64,000 nt of DNA. It comes from Micropterus salmoides. Taxonomy: Eukaryota > Chordata > Actinopteri > Centrarchiformes > Centrarchidae. Made by a program: the position numbers and the translations under genes. The notes under the pieces are model-generated. The model was not told the origin of the DNA, did not search any database, and was given only the letters and a program-made list of their open reading frames with translations. Of this stretch, positions 1 to 12,049 are shown one piece after another. Each line of letters begins with the position of its first letter. The first letter of the stretch is position 1. The stretch spans positions 2,243,365 through 2,307,364 of the forward strand of contig NW_024040485.1 in the NCBI RefSeq assembly GCF_014851395.1, given 5' to 3'.

Positions 1-166
1 CAATATTTAGTGTGTCCACCCTTTGCCTTCAAAACAGCATTAATTCTTCAAGGTACAAAAGTCAGGGGGTTTGTAGGCATATTGTCAGGTGTATGATTAA
101 ACCGTGATACCGAACAGGTGCTAATAATCACCTAAAACTTGCCTAAAACTTTTGCACAGTACTGTA
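1..166. mobile_element. Tc1-like DNA transposon, terminal fragment
   Basis: The first bases are non-coding flank of a common fish Tc1-like family ('tgtccacc...ttcaaaacagcattaattctt', 'gtcaggtgtatgattaa'). The fragment ends in the family's terminal inverted repeat, with 'ttttgcacagtactgta' at about 150-166. The rest of the element lies off the left edge or is lost. No transposase is present in this piece. The family assignment is from recognised wording of the repeat, not from a search. Confidence 0.6.
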
Positions 167-199
167 TGTGTGTATGTGTGTGTGTGTGTGTGTGTGTAT
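166..199. repeat. (TG)n microsatellite
   Basis: TG dinucleotide run with one TA interruption, directly abutting the Tc1-like terminus. Confidence 0.9.
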
Positions 200-220
200 A
201 TAGCTATATACTGTATATAT

Positions 221-345
221 TAAGGCTGCCAGAATATTCGAATATTCAATTGTTGGGTACACATTTGATTTTTAATTTTGAGATTTGAATGTTGAGGGGT
301 TTTTTTTGTGCGCCTGACCTCTGCTCAGTGCAGTGAACGTAATGC
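221..345 (+). mobile_element. hAT-like terminus, fragment
   Basis: Sequence beginning 'aaggctgccagaatattcga' followed by a repeated 'attcgaatattc' motif resembles the left end of a dispersed fish hAT family. No matching right end or target duplication was found, so the extent is a guess. Confidence 0.35.
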
Positions 346-1000
346 TCCAGTTTACATTAAGGGAAAGGAAAATGAAGCCCTCAGCTGTGTGAGAGCACTT
401 TAAACTGACAACGGCAGTGTGGCGGTTATGGGGTTTATTGATTATACAATTGCTTAATTTCATTAGGCCTACAGATAAAAAAGAATAGCCTACATTTCGA
501 AATTAAACTATTAACATAATGAACACATTAGAATAATTATATTAGGCCTATTGAAGAAGAACATGTATCAGGGTATAATAAAAGTAAAAAGTGATAATGC
601 ATAATAGGCTAACGTGTTGTTTTAGTCCTACTATCGGAAATAGCGCTCATTCCGTCTGCTCTCCTTGGATGCCCGTCCGTCTAATATATTCCTGTATTCT
701 GCTCTGGACCTAATTAGTTCAGCCTCAGTCTGGACTCTCAGGTAGGTATGGTTCCAGCCTGCACCGCACAGCAGCACAACCTCGGTTTGGCACGCACCTA
801 ATCTTCCGCCTTTCCCCGGCTCAATCTCCCATCCCTTCAACCCCACAGTAAATATCCCTCTTTTATCTAACTCCTCATTCTGTTAGTCCTGCACTAGGGA
901 TTACTAGCATAGACATAATGTGACGGAAGCCAGCGAGGCTGTGCAGTGAGTAAACCTCACTCCCCAATACCTTAAGAGACGCACTGGCAACCGATGCTAT
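346..1000. other. no gene seen
   Basis: AT-rich anonymous sequence. Short open frames on the minus strand (for example 631-846) have no recognisable domain, codon bias or splice context. Confidence 0.6.
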
Positions 1001-1005
1001 TGCCC

Positions 1006-1077
1006 ATGGGTTTTAGCCTCCTCGTCAGCATGTCTGCCTCCCGTACCCGAGGTCGCCGGTTCAAGTCAGGACCGTGC
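1006..1077 (+). repeat. tRNA-like (SINE head or tRNA pseudogene) fragment
   Basis: An A-box-like stretch ('tagcctcctcgtcagc', 1013-1028) and a B-box-like stretch ('ggttcaagtca', 1058-1068) are spaced about 45 bp apart, as in a tRNA-type RNA polymerase III promoter. The acceptor stem does not close well, so a working tRNA is unlikely. A SINE head or a decayed tRNA copy fits better. Confidence 0.4.
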
Positions 1078-1394
1078 AGTACGTTCTTGGGGGCAGCCGG
1101 TTACAATAACACAGTTAAAAACAAACTTTTGGGAATAAGAACATGCTGTTTTAGTTAGCCTACAGTGTGAGAATTAAAAAACGGAGCGCTCTCTCTTTCT
1201 CTCACACACGCACACAGACATGAATGAGCTTCCATTATCTCTCCACCATTGGATTTTCCCTCACTCATGTCATTGCCAGAACATCTCGGGCCTTTATCCT
1301 TTTTTTGCTGTTCTGCTTAGGCTTTATCTATCAACAGACGTGTAAATAATATATGTTGTATAATACATAATGTGTATATACATATATATATATA

Positions 1395-2207
1395 CACTCA
1401 CCGCCCACTTTATTAGGTACACCTGTTCAATTGCTTGTTAACACAAATAGCTAATCATCCCACACATAGCAGCAGATCAATGCATTTAGGCATATAGACG
1501 TGGTCAAGACAACTTGCTGAAGTTCAACTCGAGCATCAGAAAGAGGAAGAAAGGGGATTTGAGTGACTTTGAACATGGCATGGTTGTTGGTGCCAGACGG
1601 GCTGGTCTGAGTATTTCAGAAACTGCTGATCTACTGGGATTTTCATGCACAACCATCTCTAGGGTTTACAGAGAATGGTTAGAAAAACAGAAAATATCCA
1701 GTGAGCGGCAGTTGTGTGGACGAAAAAGCCTTGTTGATGTCAGACGTCAGTGGAGAATGGGCAGAGTGGGTTGAGTTGACAGAAAGGCAACAGTAACTCA
1801 AATTACCACTCATTACATCCAAGGTATGCAGAATACCATCTCTGAATGCACAACATGTGGAACCAGCAGCAGAGGACCACACCGGGGGCCACCCCTGTCA
1901 GCTAAGAACAGGAAACTGAGGCAAACTGCCTTTTCTGATGAGTCTCGAATTCAGCGGCAACATTCAGATGGTAGAGTCTGAATTGGGCGTAAACAACATG
2001 AAAGCATGGATCCATCGTGAATGGATCAACAGTTCAGGATGTGCAGCCGACAAGTCAGCAGCAACTGCGTGATGCTATCATGTCAATATAGGTCAAAGTC
2101 TCTGAGGAACATTTCCAGCACCTTGTTGAAAGCATGTCCATGAAGAATTAAGTTTAAGGGGGTCCAACCCAGTACTATCAAGGTATACCTAATAAAGTGA
2201 CTGGTGA
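1395..2207 (+). mobile_element. Tc1/mariner element, internally deleted
   Basis: The copy is bounded by inverted termini: 'cactcaccgcccactttatt' at the left and 'aataaagtgactggtga' at the right. It sits in a TA-rich target, as expected for Tc1/mariner. The inner sequence matches a widespread fish family: transposase start, then 'ggaccacaccggg...ctgtcagctaagaacaggaaactgag', then the C-terminal 'tgcagccgacaagtcagcagc'. At 813 bp it is shorter than the roughly 1.2 kb I recall for the family. The middle, which would carry most of the DDE catalytic domain, is missing, so the copy is dead. Confidence 0.85.
1514..1774 (+). pseudogene. Tc1/mariner transposase N-terminal fragment
   Basis: An 86-codon open stretch encodes the DNA-binding part of a Tc1/mariner transposase. 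A basic start ('RKRKKGDLSDFEHGMVVGAR', about residues 9-28) is followed by a helix-turn-helix ('SISETADLLGFSCTTISRV'). In the family this paired-like domain binds the terminal inverted repeats. The frame closes at 'RVG' near 1774, where an intact copy would continue toward the catalytic DDE domain. Later sequence is still recognisable to about 2160 but is frameshifted and deleted. It lies wholly inside the element at 1395-2207. I chose the ATG at 1514 because the homology starts there; no host gene is implied. Confidence 0.75.
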
Positions 2208-2254
2208 CAAACACATTTTCTTGTCATCACAGCAACTGCTTAATTTGATATCTG

Positions 2255-2369
2255 AAGCACACACACACACACATGTGAACATATTCACATGTGTACACAC
2301 ACACACACACACAGATAGCATCTCTGATCACTGAGAAGTATCACTTCCATCCCTGTTAATTCAATATCT

Positions 2370-2407
<38 letters not shown>

Positions 2408-2423
2408 TGTGTGTGTCTGTGTG
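2255..2423. repeat. CA/GT microsatellite cluster
   Basis: Three CA tracts (about 2259-2273, 2295-2313, 2371-2404). The last runs straight into a GT tract (2405-2423), making an (AC)n(GT)n near-palindrome. Several spurious Cys-Val or Thr-His open frames arise from it. Confidence 0.9.
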
Positions 2424-2639
2424 CAGACAAGGATCGATGGGTGCAGGTGGAGCAGACAGACCCTGAGGAGGATGATCTTCCTGGGAGGAGAAAGGAGATC
2501 TGGCCTTTGTAAAGGGAAACCCCCTCTCCAATCCCGCAATCCCTTTCTCCCCTGCTGGTGCTGAACACCAAACCTCAGCCACATCTCTGGTCCAGTGTGT
2601 GTGTGTGTGTGTTTGTGTCCACATGCTCTAAACCTGTCA

Positions 2640-3004
2640 GTGAGGAGTTGTTAGGGGTGAGGCGGGGGGATAGCGTCTTGCAGGAGGGATCAGAGCTGAC
2701 GGGGGAGTCGAGGCGAGCAAATCATTACTGTCTGTAATTTCAGTCCCGTCTGAATCTGCAATGTCAGTGATTTTTAAAGCGTCCACCGACCTCTTCCACT
2801 TCCTGTAACATGATGGTATAAATAACCTGCTGCCACGCACCAGACATTTCTCAGAATGGTGGAAAATTTGTTTTAATGGACTTTAATGAAAGCAGAATTC
2901 ATTACAAATTTGAGCTTTTGATCTAGACTGCCAGTGCATCATTTTCAAATCCACAAGATATTCATCAGTGTTTCATTAGAATGTCTCCTGCACCACAAGG
3001 GGAC
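2640..3004. other. no gene seen
   Basis: Anonymous sequence between the CA microsatellites and the LINE relic. No domain, splice pattern or repeat family recognised. Confidence 0.5.
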
Positions 3005-4025
3005 ATAAAACACTGGACCATGTTTACACCAGTGTGACTGACGCCTACAAAGTCACAGCCTTCTCCCCCTGAGGCAGTCTGACCATTGACCATCTCTCTT
3101 TGTTCCTGCTACCCAAGTATACCCTGGTCATCAAACGTGTGAAACCCACAACGACGACCGTTAAGATCTGGTTGGAGGGTGCTGGCTCCACTCTTCAGCA
3201 TCAATTCAATTCAGTCAATTCCAGCACACAGACAGGAGTGTGTTCACACATATCACATACTCTCAGATTAATATTAACACTTACACCAACTCTGTCACAA
3301 CAACAGGTGTGTAGCCAGAACCAAACCATCCCAATCTGAAGCCCTGAATGAACAGAGGTTCGCCTCCCGCTCAAAGAAGGCTTAGCTCTAGCACGCTGAA
3401 GGGTTGCAAAACAAAACTTAGACACAGTCTCAAAAATGAAGGTCTTTCTCCATCTGGAGGAGGCCATGAGCAGGGCCATCTCCGGGTCAGTTCTCAAAAA
3501 AGCAACTTCGTCCTCCAACATATCTCTTCAGGTCTGGAGACTGGGAGGCTTACAGCTCAGCCAGGGCCAACCTGAGGAATCTGCTAGGCAAAACACAGAG
3601 AACTGAAGAGCACTGCAACTCCTCGGACCCCCAGCGTATGTGGGAAGGCATACAGACCATCACAGACACCAAACCACACAGAACTGTACATCCTGCTAGC
3701 TCTGCCTCCCTCCCTGACTAGCTCAACCACTTCCATGCTTGCTTTGACGGACAAAACAAGGAGGTCACCCTTAATGTGGATCTCCCACCTGGTGAACTAC
3801 CTCTCACACTCTCCACCTCGGATGTTTGCTCTACTCTGAGCAAGGTGAACACACAAAAGGCAGCTGGCCCTGATGGAGTAGCTGGTCACATGTTTAGAGC
3901 CTGTGCAGAACAGCTGGCCGAGGTCTTTACGGACATTCCAATCTGTCCCTGGCCCAGGCAGCTTTTCCTGCTAGTGTTAAGATTGCCATCACCGTGCCAA
4001 TGCACTCCACTGGTTGGGCTCATAA
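3005..4025 (+). pseudogene. non-LTR retrotransposon (LINE) ORF2 relic
   Basis: Plus-strand translation in three broken frames follows the order of a fish LINE ORF2. About 3100-3180 is the endonuclease-to-RT linker ('FLLPKYTLVIKRVKP'). About 3400-3720 continues it ('SDPQRMWEGIQTITDTKP', then a stop). About 3776-3950 is the start of the reverse transcriptase, with the hallmark 'KAAGPDGVAG' and 'CAEQLAEVF'. In the element the protein nicks target DNA and reverse-transcribes its own RNA. The catalytic YADD region is absent and the homology fades near 4025, so this is a both-ends-truncated fossil. The clade (L2/Rex/jockey group) is inferred from motif wording only. Confidence 0.8.
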
Positions 4026-4029
4026 TGAC

Positions 4030-7000
4030 TTCCATCCTGTCCCACAACTTGTTTTGTCTTGAGTTTGGAAGCTCAAAGGTCCACTTACTTTTTAGCACCT
4101 CAACAACACATGACAGTCTTCATCAGAAAGTGTGTTTCCATGCATCTGTTTTTATGAGCATTTTCAATTAGCACATAAAATAAATAAAAAAGTGATATAT
4201 TTAGGTCACGATATGATCTCACAGACCACCAGGCACTAAGAGGATGTAATTCCCCTGTAATTGTGATGCAGGGAAACTGTGAGAGTAATTAATTTACTGT
4301 TTTAAACATGTGCCGGTAGATTTGGTAAACAAAGTTAAATTGTACGAGCTGGAGACAATTACAAATCCTCTGCTCCAGCCACCCCGCACTCCCCGTAAAA
4401 GGATGAGTCAGAGCCTCTGTGGATTTGAACAAGCGAGTCATGGAGAGAAGCAGATCTGCATCTCTGTGTGTGGTTGGTGGACAGATTTAGCCTGCAGAGT
4501 GGAGTCATCTGACAGAGCTGTGTGCTGCATGTTAACGCTCTGACAAATCATCATCATGTTAAGTCAGAAACATTAGTACAGTAAACGAATGAAGCCACCA
4601 CTGAGAAGATCCCTGAAGCTGTGTTTACTCTGATCTGATCCACCAGGTCAGAGTTGGAAGTGAATCTGAAGATGAGATTGGATTGTTAGGTTACATTACA
4701 CTTGATGAGATTTATATTTGTTGCGGTTTATTTACATATGATTGTGTCTATTGATGGGAGAAACTGGAGTCAGAGTTGTCTTGTCCAAATCTGTGGTGGT
4801 CAGTAAATGTTAAACAAGATGCACTTAAGAAGCTACTTTTGCTAACAACATTAGTTGGATTACTCATTAGAAGTGCTTGTTGAAGAATAGCCGGCTTCAC
4901 ACTAGCTGGACATGATGCAGCACTTGCCTATAAGCCATTAAAAACACTATGCTTCTAATTAATTTGTGACATGTTGACATATTTACCTTGTGAGGTGTGG
5001 AGGAGCCACTTCCAAAAATGTGAACAGGTTTGGTCATAGAGTAACTACATTGACTTTGAGTCACATCAGGATCAGATTCAGCTCAGATGACAGTGATTGA
5101 TAGGTCATAACGTTGTACATATGCATTAGGGTAATTCATCAGAGCAGGATGTTGCAACGACACCAACCCCCCCAAAAACAGTGTGTTTTAACAGAATTTA
5201 AAAGACTATAACCTTGGAAGATACCTACTGACTCAGACTGCTAAAGCCTTATATTAATATAATTATTTTATATTTCCTGAATAGATAAGCACTGATAATG
5301 TCTTACAGAGATATGAGGAGGAAGATGACAAACCTGCTGCTTCTCTAATTGTGTGTTTATGGAGAAAGTGGGTCATTATCAACCCTGACCACGTTTTCTT
5401 ACTATCTAAAATGAGCAGCACATATATTCGCTCAACATCTCAACTTTAAACAATAGCTGAAATATTGAAAATACAATGTCAATGCTTCACTGATGTGGAA
5501 ACATCAAAAATGAGAATATGCAATAAAAGCTTTCATTTTTGTTCAGTACACCTTGATCTTGCAGAACCTTCTTCCTCTTCTGCTGTAGATAAAGCATTCG
5601 TTCATAGTTATGGTCCTCCACTCCACCAGAAAGAGGGGGGCAGTCAGAGTGCATGTAACTGAGCTCAGTGCCCCTAGGAATTTTGTCCATAATTGATGAA
5701 TCCACACTGCATGCATGCGTTCATGTTCAGTGCCAAGGTTCACTGTCAGTATAGGAAGAGGTATGCCCTTTTTTAGCAAGGTGTAAAGAAAGGATTCAGA
5801 GGTCGGAGGGTTTCCGACTTTCATGCAGGAGTTTCCGAACTGTCACAGGCCCTCAATCAGTGTTTGCCTTTTTATGAACCGTTCTCTAAGCTAACTGTTT
5901 TTCAACCTTAACCATATTTTGTTTATATAACCATGATCTTTCCCTTCTGTAGTCACAATGAGCAAATATTTTCCAATGTTGAAGTTCTTGGCGATAGAGT
6001 TGATGTAACCACAAAATATACCCAGTTCAAGTTCAGATTGCGACCTGTTTTTAGGCAGCTAAGAGCATTTGGTTAAAGGTGTAGTTTGACATTTTAGGAT
6101 ATCTGTGCAATTATTTCTTGTCAAGTAAGATGAGAAAGTCAGTAATAGCAAAAGACTCCTGAATTGGACTGATATCTGGCATTTTGAAATATTCGGCATC
6201 GGCCAATATCATCAGATCATCCTACATGAGAGCAGATCTAATCTAACAGCGCTGGTTAGCGTTAAATATATATTGTTATACTGTAGAGAATAATGCAGCT
6301 AAATGATGTCACTTCTGACAAATATTTCTAGCTATTTCTCCCTGTTTTAGTTTTTTTGCTAATCTAAACCAGCCATCTCCTGACTGAATTTGTGGGGAAT
6401 TTAAATCAACTAATGTGAGAGGGGTGTTGATCTTCTTGTCTTCCTCTTGGAAAAAAAATCAAATAAGCTTACATGTTTAAAAAGTCAATGTGTCTTGTCT
6501 CAAACACACTCCCTCCCAAACGTATTTACCAATACAAATTATTTGTATATTTACTTAATATGTAGGAGACATGTTTGAGTAGTCCTTCTCATTTCGCCTT
6601 TAATCTGAGTTAAGGTTAATTAACTACAACATACTATTATGTTAATGTTGTGTGGCTTCATTCTGCAGCAGAGCAAGTTGGTTTGTGTCTCCAAAGCTTC
6701 TGAACCTTAGATAAGGGTCTAGCAGATACAGTATATTATGGTCATTTTGTGCTACTTGGCAATAAAAATGGAATGGATGACCTCATTAAACTCACTGTAC
6801 TGTAGCTGCGTTAGATCATCAGAACTCTACTGAATCTTTTCCTTTCTGAATCATACCTGCTTCATCTCGGGCTCGGTGTCATTACTCTGCAGGTTCAGTC
6901 GAGAGCTTCCTCTTTATTAGTTGATGATGTACGACAGACTGCTCCAATCAGAGAGCTGGTAGCAATTACAGCGAGGTCTGGGATATTTAGGGACATTAGC

Positions 7001-7100
7001 GGGCTGCTGGTTTGCCAAAGCTACTCCATGCTAACCATATTAGCATCTTCCTGACTGACCAACCAGCTGAGGAACAAGATTGACTGCAGCCACATGGAAG
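4030..7100. other. about 3 kb without a recognisable gene
   Basis: No exon with credible splice sites and domain content was seen. 4200-4540 is less repetitive and more mixed in composition than its surroundings. 6065-6130 resembles the start of a dispersed fish repeat ('aaaggtgtagtttgacattt'). 6160-6230 has 'ggcatcggccaatatcatc', typical of another repeat family. Confidence 0.5.
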
Positions 7101-7102
7101 CT

Positions 7103-7108
<6 letters not shown>

Positions 7109-7144
<36 letters not shown>
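7109..7144. repeat. (GT)n microsatellite
   Basis: Uninterrupted GT dinucleotide run of 18 units. Confidence 0.95.
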
Positions 7145-7145
<1 letters not shown>

Positions 7146-7146
<1 letters not shown>

Positions 7147-8010
7147 ATGGGATTGAGGGAGGGAGGGAGAGAGGGTATGCTGGAGGAAAGTTTGACACAG
7201 TTTGTGTTAACAATGAATTTGCAGTTAATTAGCCTGTGCAGCTGTTTTTTCTTGCAATGCAATTTGTGTGTGTTGGTGAACATTACAGGAGTAATTTCCT
7301 GGTGATGGGAGGAATATATGTGTGAGCCTGTTGTGTTTTGTATCATCTCAATACAAAAATCCAAGATTTCACGCAAACTCTATCATATGTCATTGGTTTA
7401 CTTAATCCTCTGGGAAAAATGTCCAAATGTTCACCAGCTTCTAAACTGGAATAAACCTACCCAGGTGGCAGTGACTAACCACTTCCTACAAACCCAAAAA
7501 TCTGTTCTATTTGCTGGGAAGTTTTTACTGAAGCAGCTGTAGGACATGTTGGGTTTGTGTTGTAACCCAAGTAGCTGTTGTTTCTACCATTGTTCACCAA
7601 AAAATATCCAGTTGTTTTAAAAAGTATTAGACTAGTGTAAGTAAATCACATGTTTAGCCAAGCTAGCGGCATCGGCTAATGTATTGTAATGTAGTAAACT
7701 GTAAAAACTCCTTTGACTTTTTATCTAGCGCCATCATCAGGTCAGCATGTTAATGTGTCTGATACCTGCAGAACTAATTCCCATCAGCCTCAGATGTACT
7801 TGTGTGTTTTCTGCTAATTATCAAATGTTAGCATGCTGATCATCGGCTTGTTAGCATTAGATTGTTTGTTTTGTTCAAATGAGATTTCCTGCCATATTCT
7901 GTTGTTACTGATTTCCGTATTTTTTCGTATTTCCACATTCTTTAAAACCTAAGCTAATTAGACCTAGTGATGTCTGAGGGACACCTTTACCAGGATGGAC
8001 AAACTGATTA
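7146..8010. other. no gene seen
   Basis: Anonymous AT-rich sequence with no recognisable exon or repeat. Confidence 0.5.
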
Positions 8011-8165
8011 CATTTACATTTATTCATTTTAGCTGACGCTTTTATCCAAAGCGACTTATAATTGCTATACATGTCAGAGGTCACACGCCTCTGGAGTAAC
8101 GATGGGTTAAGCGTCTTGCTCAGGGACACAGTGCTCGATGGGTCACAGTGGGAAATCGAACACGG
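8010..8165 (-). repeat. conserved fish SINE-like repeat
   Basis: Contains the widespread fish signature 'gctgacgcttttatccaaag' and 'gcgacttata', followed by 'gtcttgctcagggacacag' and 'aatcgaacacgggtctta'. The last piece is the complement of a tRNA-type B box. I read it as a SINE-type retroposon whose tRNA-like end is on the minus strand. Confidence 0.6.
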
Positions 8166-9436
8166 GTCTTACCTTATTTCTTGTCTCCTAAACAGATGAT
8201 GAAATATGTATAGATTATGGCAACTGCAACTAATGGTTATTTTCATTATTGATTATTCTGCCAACTATTTCTCGACTTAACTGTCGGGGCTTTTGTCCGG
8301 CCTAACGCGCCCCTGACACACTGCAGCTGCAGCACAGCTCCATTAGCTGTTAGCTTTCCACACTGAGGCATTAGCCACCATTACCACCTTATGATGCACG
8401 CACACACATACACACACACCACCAGCCTCTTCTTCATCATTTCTCAAACACTCTCCCCAGCTCAGCACACACACTTGAACACACACAGTCTCCTTCAGCC
8501 TGTTCAGTAGCAGCAGCGGCTTCCTGTGTTTGTGTGCTGTTTACGCCGCGCTCTGCCTCCCCTCCCAGGGATCCATTTTGGAAAGTGTCAGCCTGCGGTT
8601 TAAACCAGACAGTATTTAACCAGGCTGTGGCTCCTGACTCACTGTAAAAGCTTCCTCTGTAGAGACCCCCAGGCAAAAATTATCCGCTCTTTTTCTCCTG
8701 TGTTTGTGGCAGATGAGGCTGATTGGAGGGGTAATTTTATTTTACTTTAATGCTGCATTAAGACATTTTTATGCAAAAAAAAGTCTCTTCAGGCTGAATC
8801 AAAAAGTGTGTCTGGTACACAGAAATGGGTCCCATTATGGCTGCAGATTTTCTGTGATTGTTTCCTCCATAGAACAGGAAATTAATAAAAATCCAAAAGG
8901 ACCAATGTGTCCCTACTTTTACTTTGGTTAGAATTTTCGTTACTTAAAGGGTAAGTTTGGTATTTTTCAACCTGAACCATATATTAACTTGTTTGTGTCT
9001 ATGTGACTAACAGTGTTGGGGTAGTTACTCAAAAAAGGACTTCACATTACTAGTTACTTTTTTAAAAGTAATGCCTTACTTTTCTAGATTACTGATTGCT
9101 GAAAGTAACTAGCTACACTACTAGCTACATTACTTTTGGATTACAGCGTAACAACACCTGTGATGCACAATAACAATATAAAGTCACACCTCATATATGC
9201 CCAGATCAACACAAATCCTTGTTATTAGGAGAACATACACGGGATCTCTCTCTTGTGCTCTTTAATACTGAGATACTAAGTGACAACAGAGTTGTGAACA
9301 TCAGCCCAACATTTGTCAAGAGAAGAACAAGGCTACAGTACAGTACTACAGACTGTAATTCTTACTGCAGAATCATTAATAGCTGCAAGCATGTGGGCCT
9401 GGGGCTGACAGTGAAAGATCCAGGATGTATGTCCTA

Positions 9437-9482
9437 TTATAATAATAACAATAATAATTAGGCTATTATTATTATTATTATC
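9437..9482. repeat. (ATA)n/(TTA)n inverted microsatellite
   Basis: An ATA/ACA-rich run followed by a TTA run, which together can fold back on themselves. Confidence 0.7.
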
Positions 9483-9627
9483 ATATGCAGCCATTTTGCT
9501 ACAGTTATGCTTCACACAACGGCTACGGCTGTGTTTGCGATCTGACCTTTCTTTTTTCCGTGAGAGGGAAGAATTTAGAAAGTTGCGTGGCGCTGCAGAG
9601 AGCCCCCAGCTGCAGTAGTGCGTAATA

Positions 9628-9793
9628 TTCATCCAGCCAGAGGGAACAATCACGAACTGTTCATAGCGCTTAGCGACACAACCCGTACTGGAGAGGAAGA
9701 GGGAGAGGGGCGGTGGAGCGTACAGGACCTGGAGATCGAGGAGCGACCAGCCCACTGCGGACGGTCGGTCATCGTTCCCTCTGGCTGGATGAA
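9628..9793. repeat. 23-bp inverted repeat around 120 bp, related to 29.9 kb
   Basis: Arm 9628-9650 ('ttcatccagccagagggaac' plus 3) and arm 9771-9793 are reverse complements with one mismatch. The right half (about 9695-9800), read on the minus strand, matches 29903-30003 over about 100 bp, so it belongs to a dispersed unclassified repeat. Confidence 0.75.
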
Positions 9794-10907
9794 GTCTGAC
9801 GCTCCATATGATCCATGATGATAGAGAAATACAAAGATTAATGTCAATAAAGCATGCTGTCAACCCAAAATATCACAAATCATGCTTTTAGGGGAGCTGA
9901 TGTCTTATTAAGGGGTGCTAAGCTCACCCTGGCTCCCCTGTAGTTCGCACCCTGGGTGCACTCTTCTAGTTAGATTTAGATTTAATAAAAGTTATTGAGC
10001 CCAGTGGTGTTAAATGTGTAATTCTTAATCCCTCAATCTGAAAAGGGAGACCCTGTTACATGGATGATTCTGATGATATGGAGTTACTTTGGTCCTTACT
10101 TGCTAATGAAGTCCTCAAACATTCCAGGTATCTCCTCTGAAAACTGTCAACATAATATCCACTTCCTCTGACTGGCCTAGCTGATCCTCACCGTGAGTTA
10201 GTGTTTTTTTTTGTTGTTGTTTTTTTTACTGTTGTTTTACAACAGAATTATTGTGAGACTGTAGCATCACATTGCAGACCTCCTCTCCTGCTAACCTGCT
10301 GACAGAGCACTTAGCTCCAGTGTGAACTACGCTCTCATCATTTATTCACGCTTTATTTTGCACCAGGAACCATTTGTTCTACCCTTTCTACCCCCACCCA
10401 ACTCTCTCTGCCCCCTCTGCTCTCTGTCTCAGGGTCGTAATGGAGCATCGTTTTCTAATGCCTCTGAGGCTTGTGTTGAGACACGTCTCCTTTAATATAA
10501 AGCTTCCTGCTTCCTGAATGCAGGCGATTAAGCCTTGGGTGATTGGCTGTGCCACAGGGTGTGTTTCTTCCTCCCTTTTTTTAGAAGTCAGCCTGTTTTG
10601 GCAGCAAGGATAGAAAGATAGAAAGGAACTCTCTGTGTTTGCAGAGGGGTTTTGTTGTTTTTCTTGAGGATTTGGAGAGAGTTCAGAGTCAACAGAGGGG
10701 TGCATCATTACTTTGTGTGAAACTGGAAAGTAAAATAGTGGCTGTTGCAGATTCTAGGAGTCCTGGTGGCTCTGCAGACCGATGAATTTACCTGTAATTA
10801 TAGCATGAGGTTGACATTTTGGGTTCAGACTCAAATCTCTCTACAAATACTAATGGATGACGTATACTTTATGACCAAACTAAAACACTGACATTACACA
10901 TGCTAAA

Positions 10908-11679
10908 TAGGGCTGTCACGATAACCGCAAAATTGAAATAATACGCTATTGGTCAAGCCCACCGCGGTTCATATTGTACACTTTAGGGCTTGTTAAATTA
11001 ATAAGTGAGTGCTTCAAAAGTTCCACAACCATAACGAGCTCTGTAACAGTTCAAGGATGGATCGTCATGGGCTGTACGTGACCCGACTTCAAACTTGGAA
11101 GCTGCAAGTGTTGCCATGTATTGTGTTGTTTTACTGTTTATTCTAAAAGTTAGCTAACTTGGCGTTAGCATATTGCGCGGCTAATGTGGCTAGCAGGCTC
11201 GGCAATATTAGACTAACGTTGTAATCCTGAGGGACAGTCCAGAGAAACTGAATGGTAAGCCTCATTTGAAGATCGCTATCTAACGAGCGTAGTGTGTCGG
11301 ATGCCTTCAGCTGTTTTTCATGTTGCTTTCGTTGAAATTTAGCAATAATGTTACCACAGCGCAGTGGTTACTTGTGAACAGCCATTCGGCTCCACACCGT
11401 GGCGCGTGTGTGTGTCGCTGCGTATGTAAATTGACTTGATATATATGATATGTTTGAAAAAGACACGGTCAAACTACAAAAAGGAGTTTGTTTGGCAATG
11501 TTGTTGACTAGCACCCGGCAGCTAGCGTGCTCCGACCATAAAGCTGCTGTTAGCGGCTTGCTGTGCAGTGAGGTGACAGACACTCTTACTATGCTATATG
11601 GCACCAAATTACTTCATTGGTGAAAGATGCGATAATGGGTTACATATTGCCGCAGTGGAATTACACCGCGACAGCCCTA
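10908..11679. mobile_element. hAT-type MITE with perfect 8-bp target duplication
   Basis: The ends are 'tagggctgtcacg' (10908) and 'cgcgacagcccta' (to 11679), a short terminal inverted repeat. They are flanked by identical 8-bp copies of ATGCTAAA at 10900-10907 and 11680-11687. An 8-bp duplication with this type of terminus is diagnostic of the hAT superfamily. The 772-bp body has no transposase-like frame, so it would have moved with enzyme supplied by an autonomous relative. Confidence 0.9.
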
Positions 11680-11783
11680 ATGCTAAACATCACAATGTTA
11701 GCATTTTGAGCATTTTAGCACCCTGATGTCTTCAGTGAATATTATTTTGTCAGATTAAAAACTATAACCACACACAAAATGAC

Positions 11784-12040
11784 CAGGGGTCTCATTTATA
11801 AACAGGGCTGGAAATGTGTGGACACCACTTCCCAAGCAAAGGTTGTGATCCTCCACGCAAACTCTGAGGCCTGTGTACGCACATAAACTGGAGAATTGAG
11901 AAACGGCGACTCACATGGCAGAAGAATGAAACATTTGAAATGGATACTGATTGTGTAAAATAAATTGAAATGTTACCTCTGAGTATTATAGGCCAATAAA
12001 ATAATCTAATATTATAGGAGTTCATTTGTAAAACAGATGG
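11784..12040 (+). mobile_element. hAT-like MITE left-end fragment
   Basis: Begins 'caggggtctcatttataaac', followed by 'cgcaaactctgaggcctg' and 'tgtacgcacataaac', the layout of a dispersed fish repeat with a CAGGGGTC terminus. The right end is not found. Confidence 0.45.
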
Positions 12041-12049
12041 AAGCCTTTC

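Larger units (their letters stand above)
9011..9970 (+). mobile_element. hAT-like MITE relic
   Basis: Starts with 'cagtgttggggtagttactc' and nearby 'aagtaatgccttac', the same opening as the better-bounded copy at 39027. Near the end, 'ttaaggggtgctaagctc' and 'agttcgcaccctg' recur in the 39.5-kb copy as 'ttaagaggagccgagctc' and 'agtttgcaccctg'. No clean right terminus or target duplication is visible, and a further repeat (9618-9800) sits inside. Confidence 0.5.

Noticed and set aside
2285..2624. Cys-Val rich frames on the minus strand
   Set aside because: Translation of CA/GT microsatellites.
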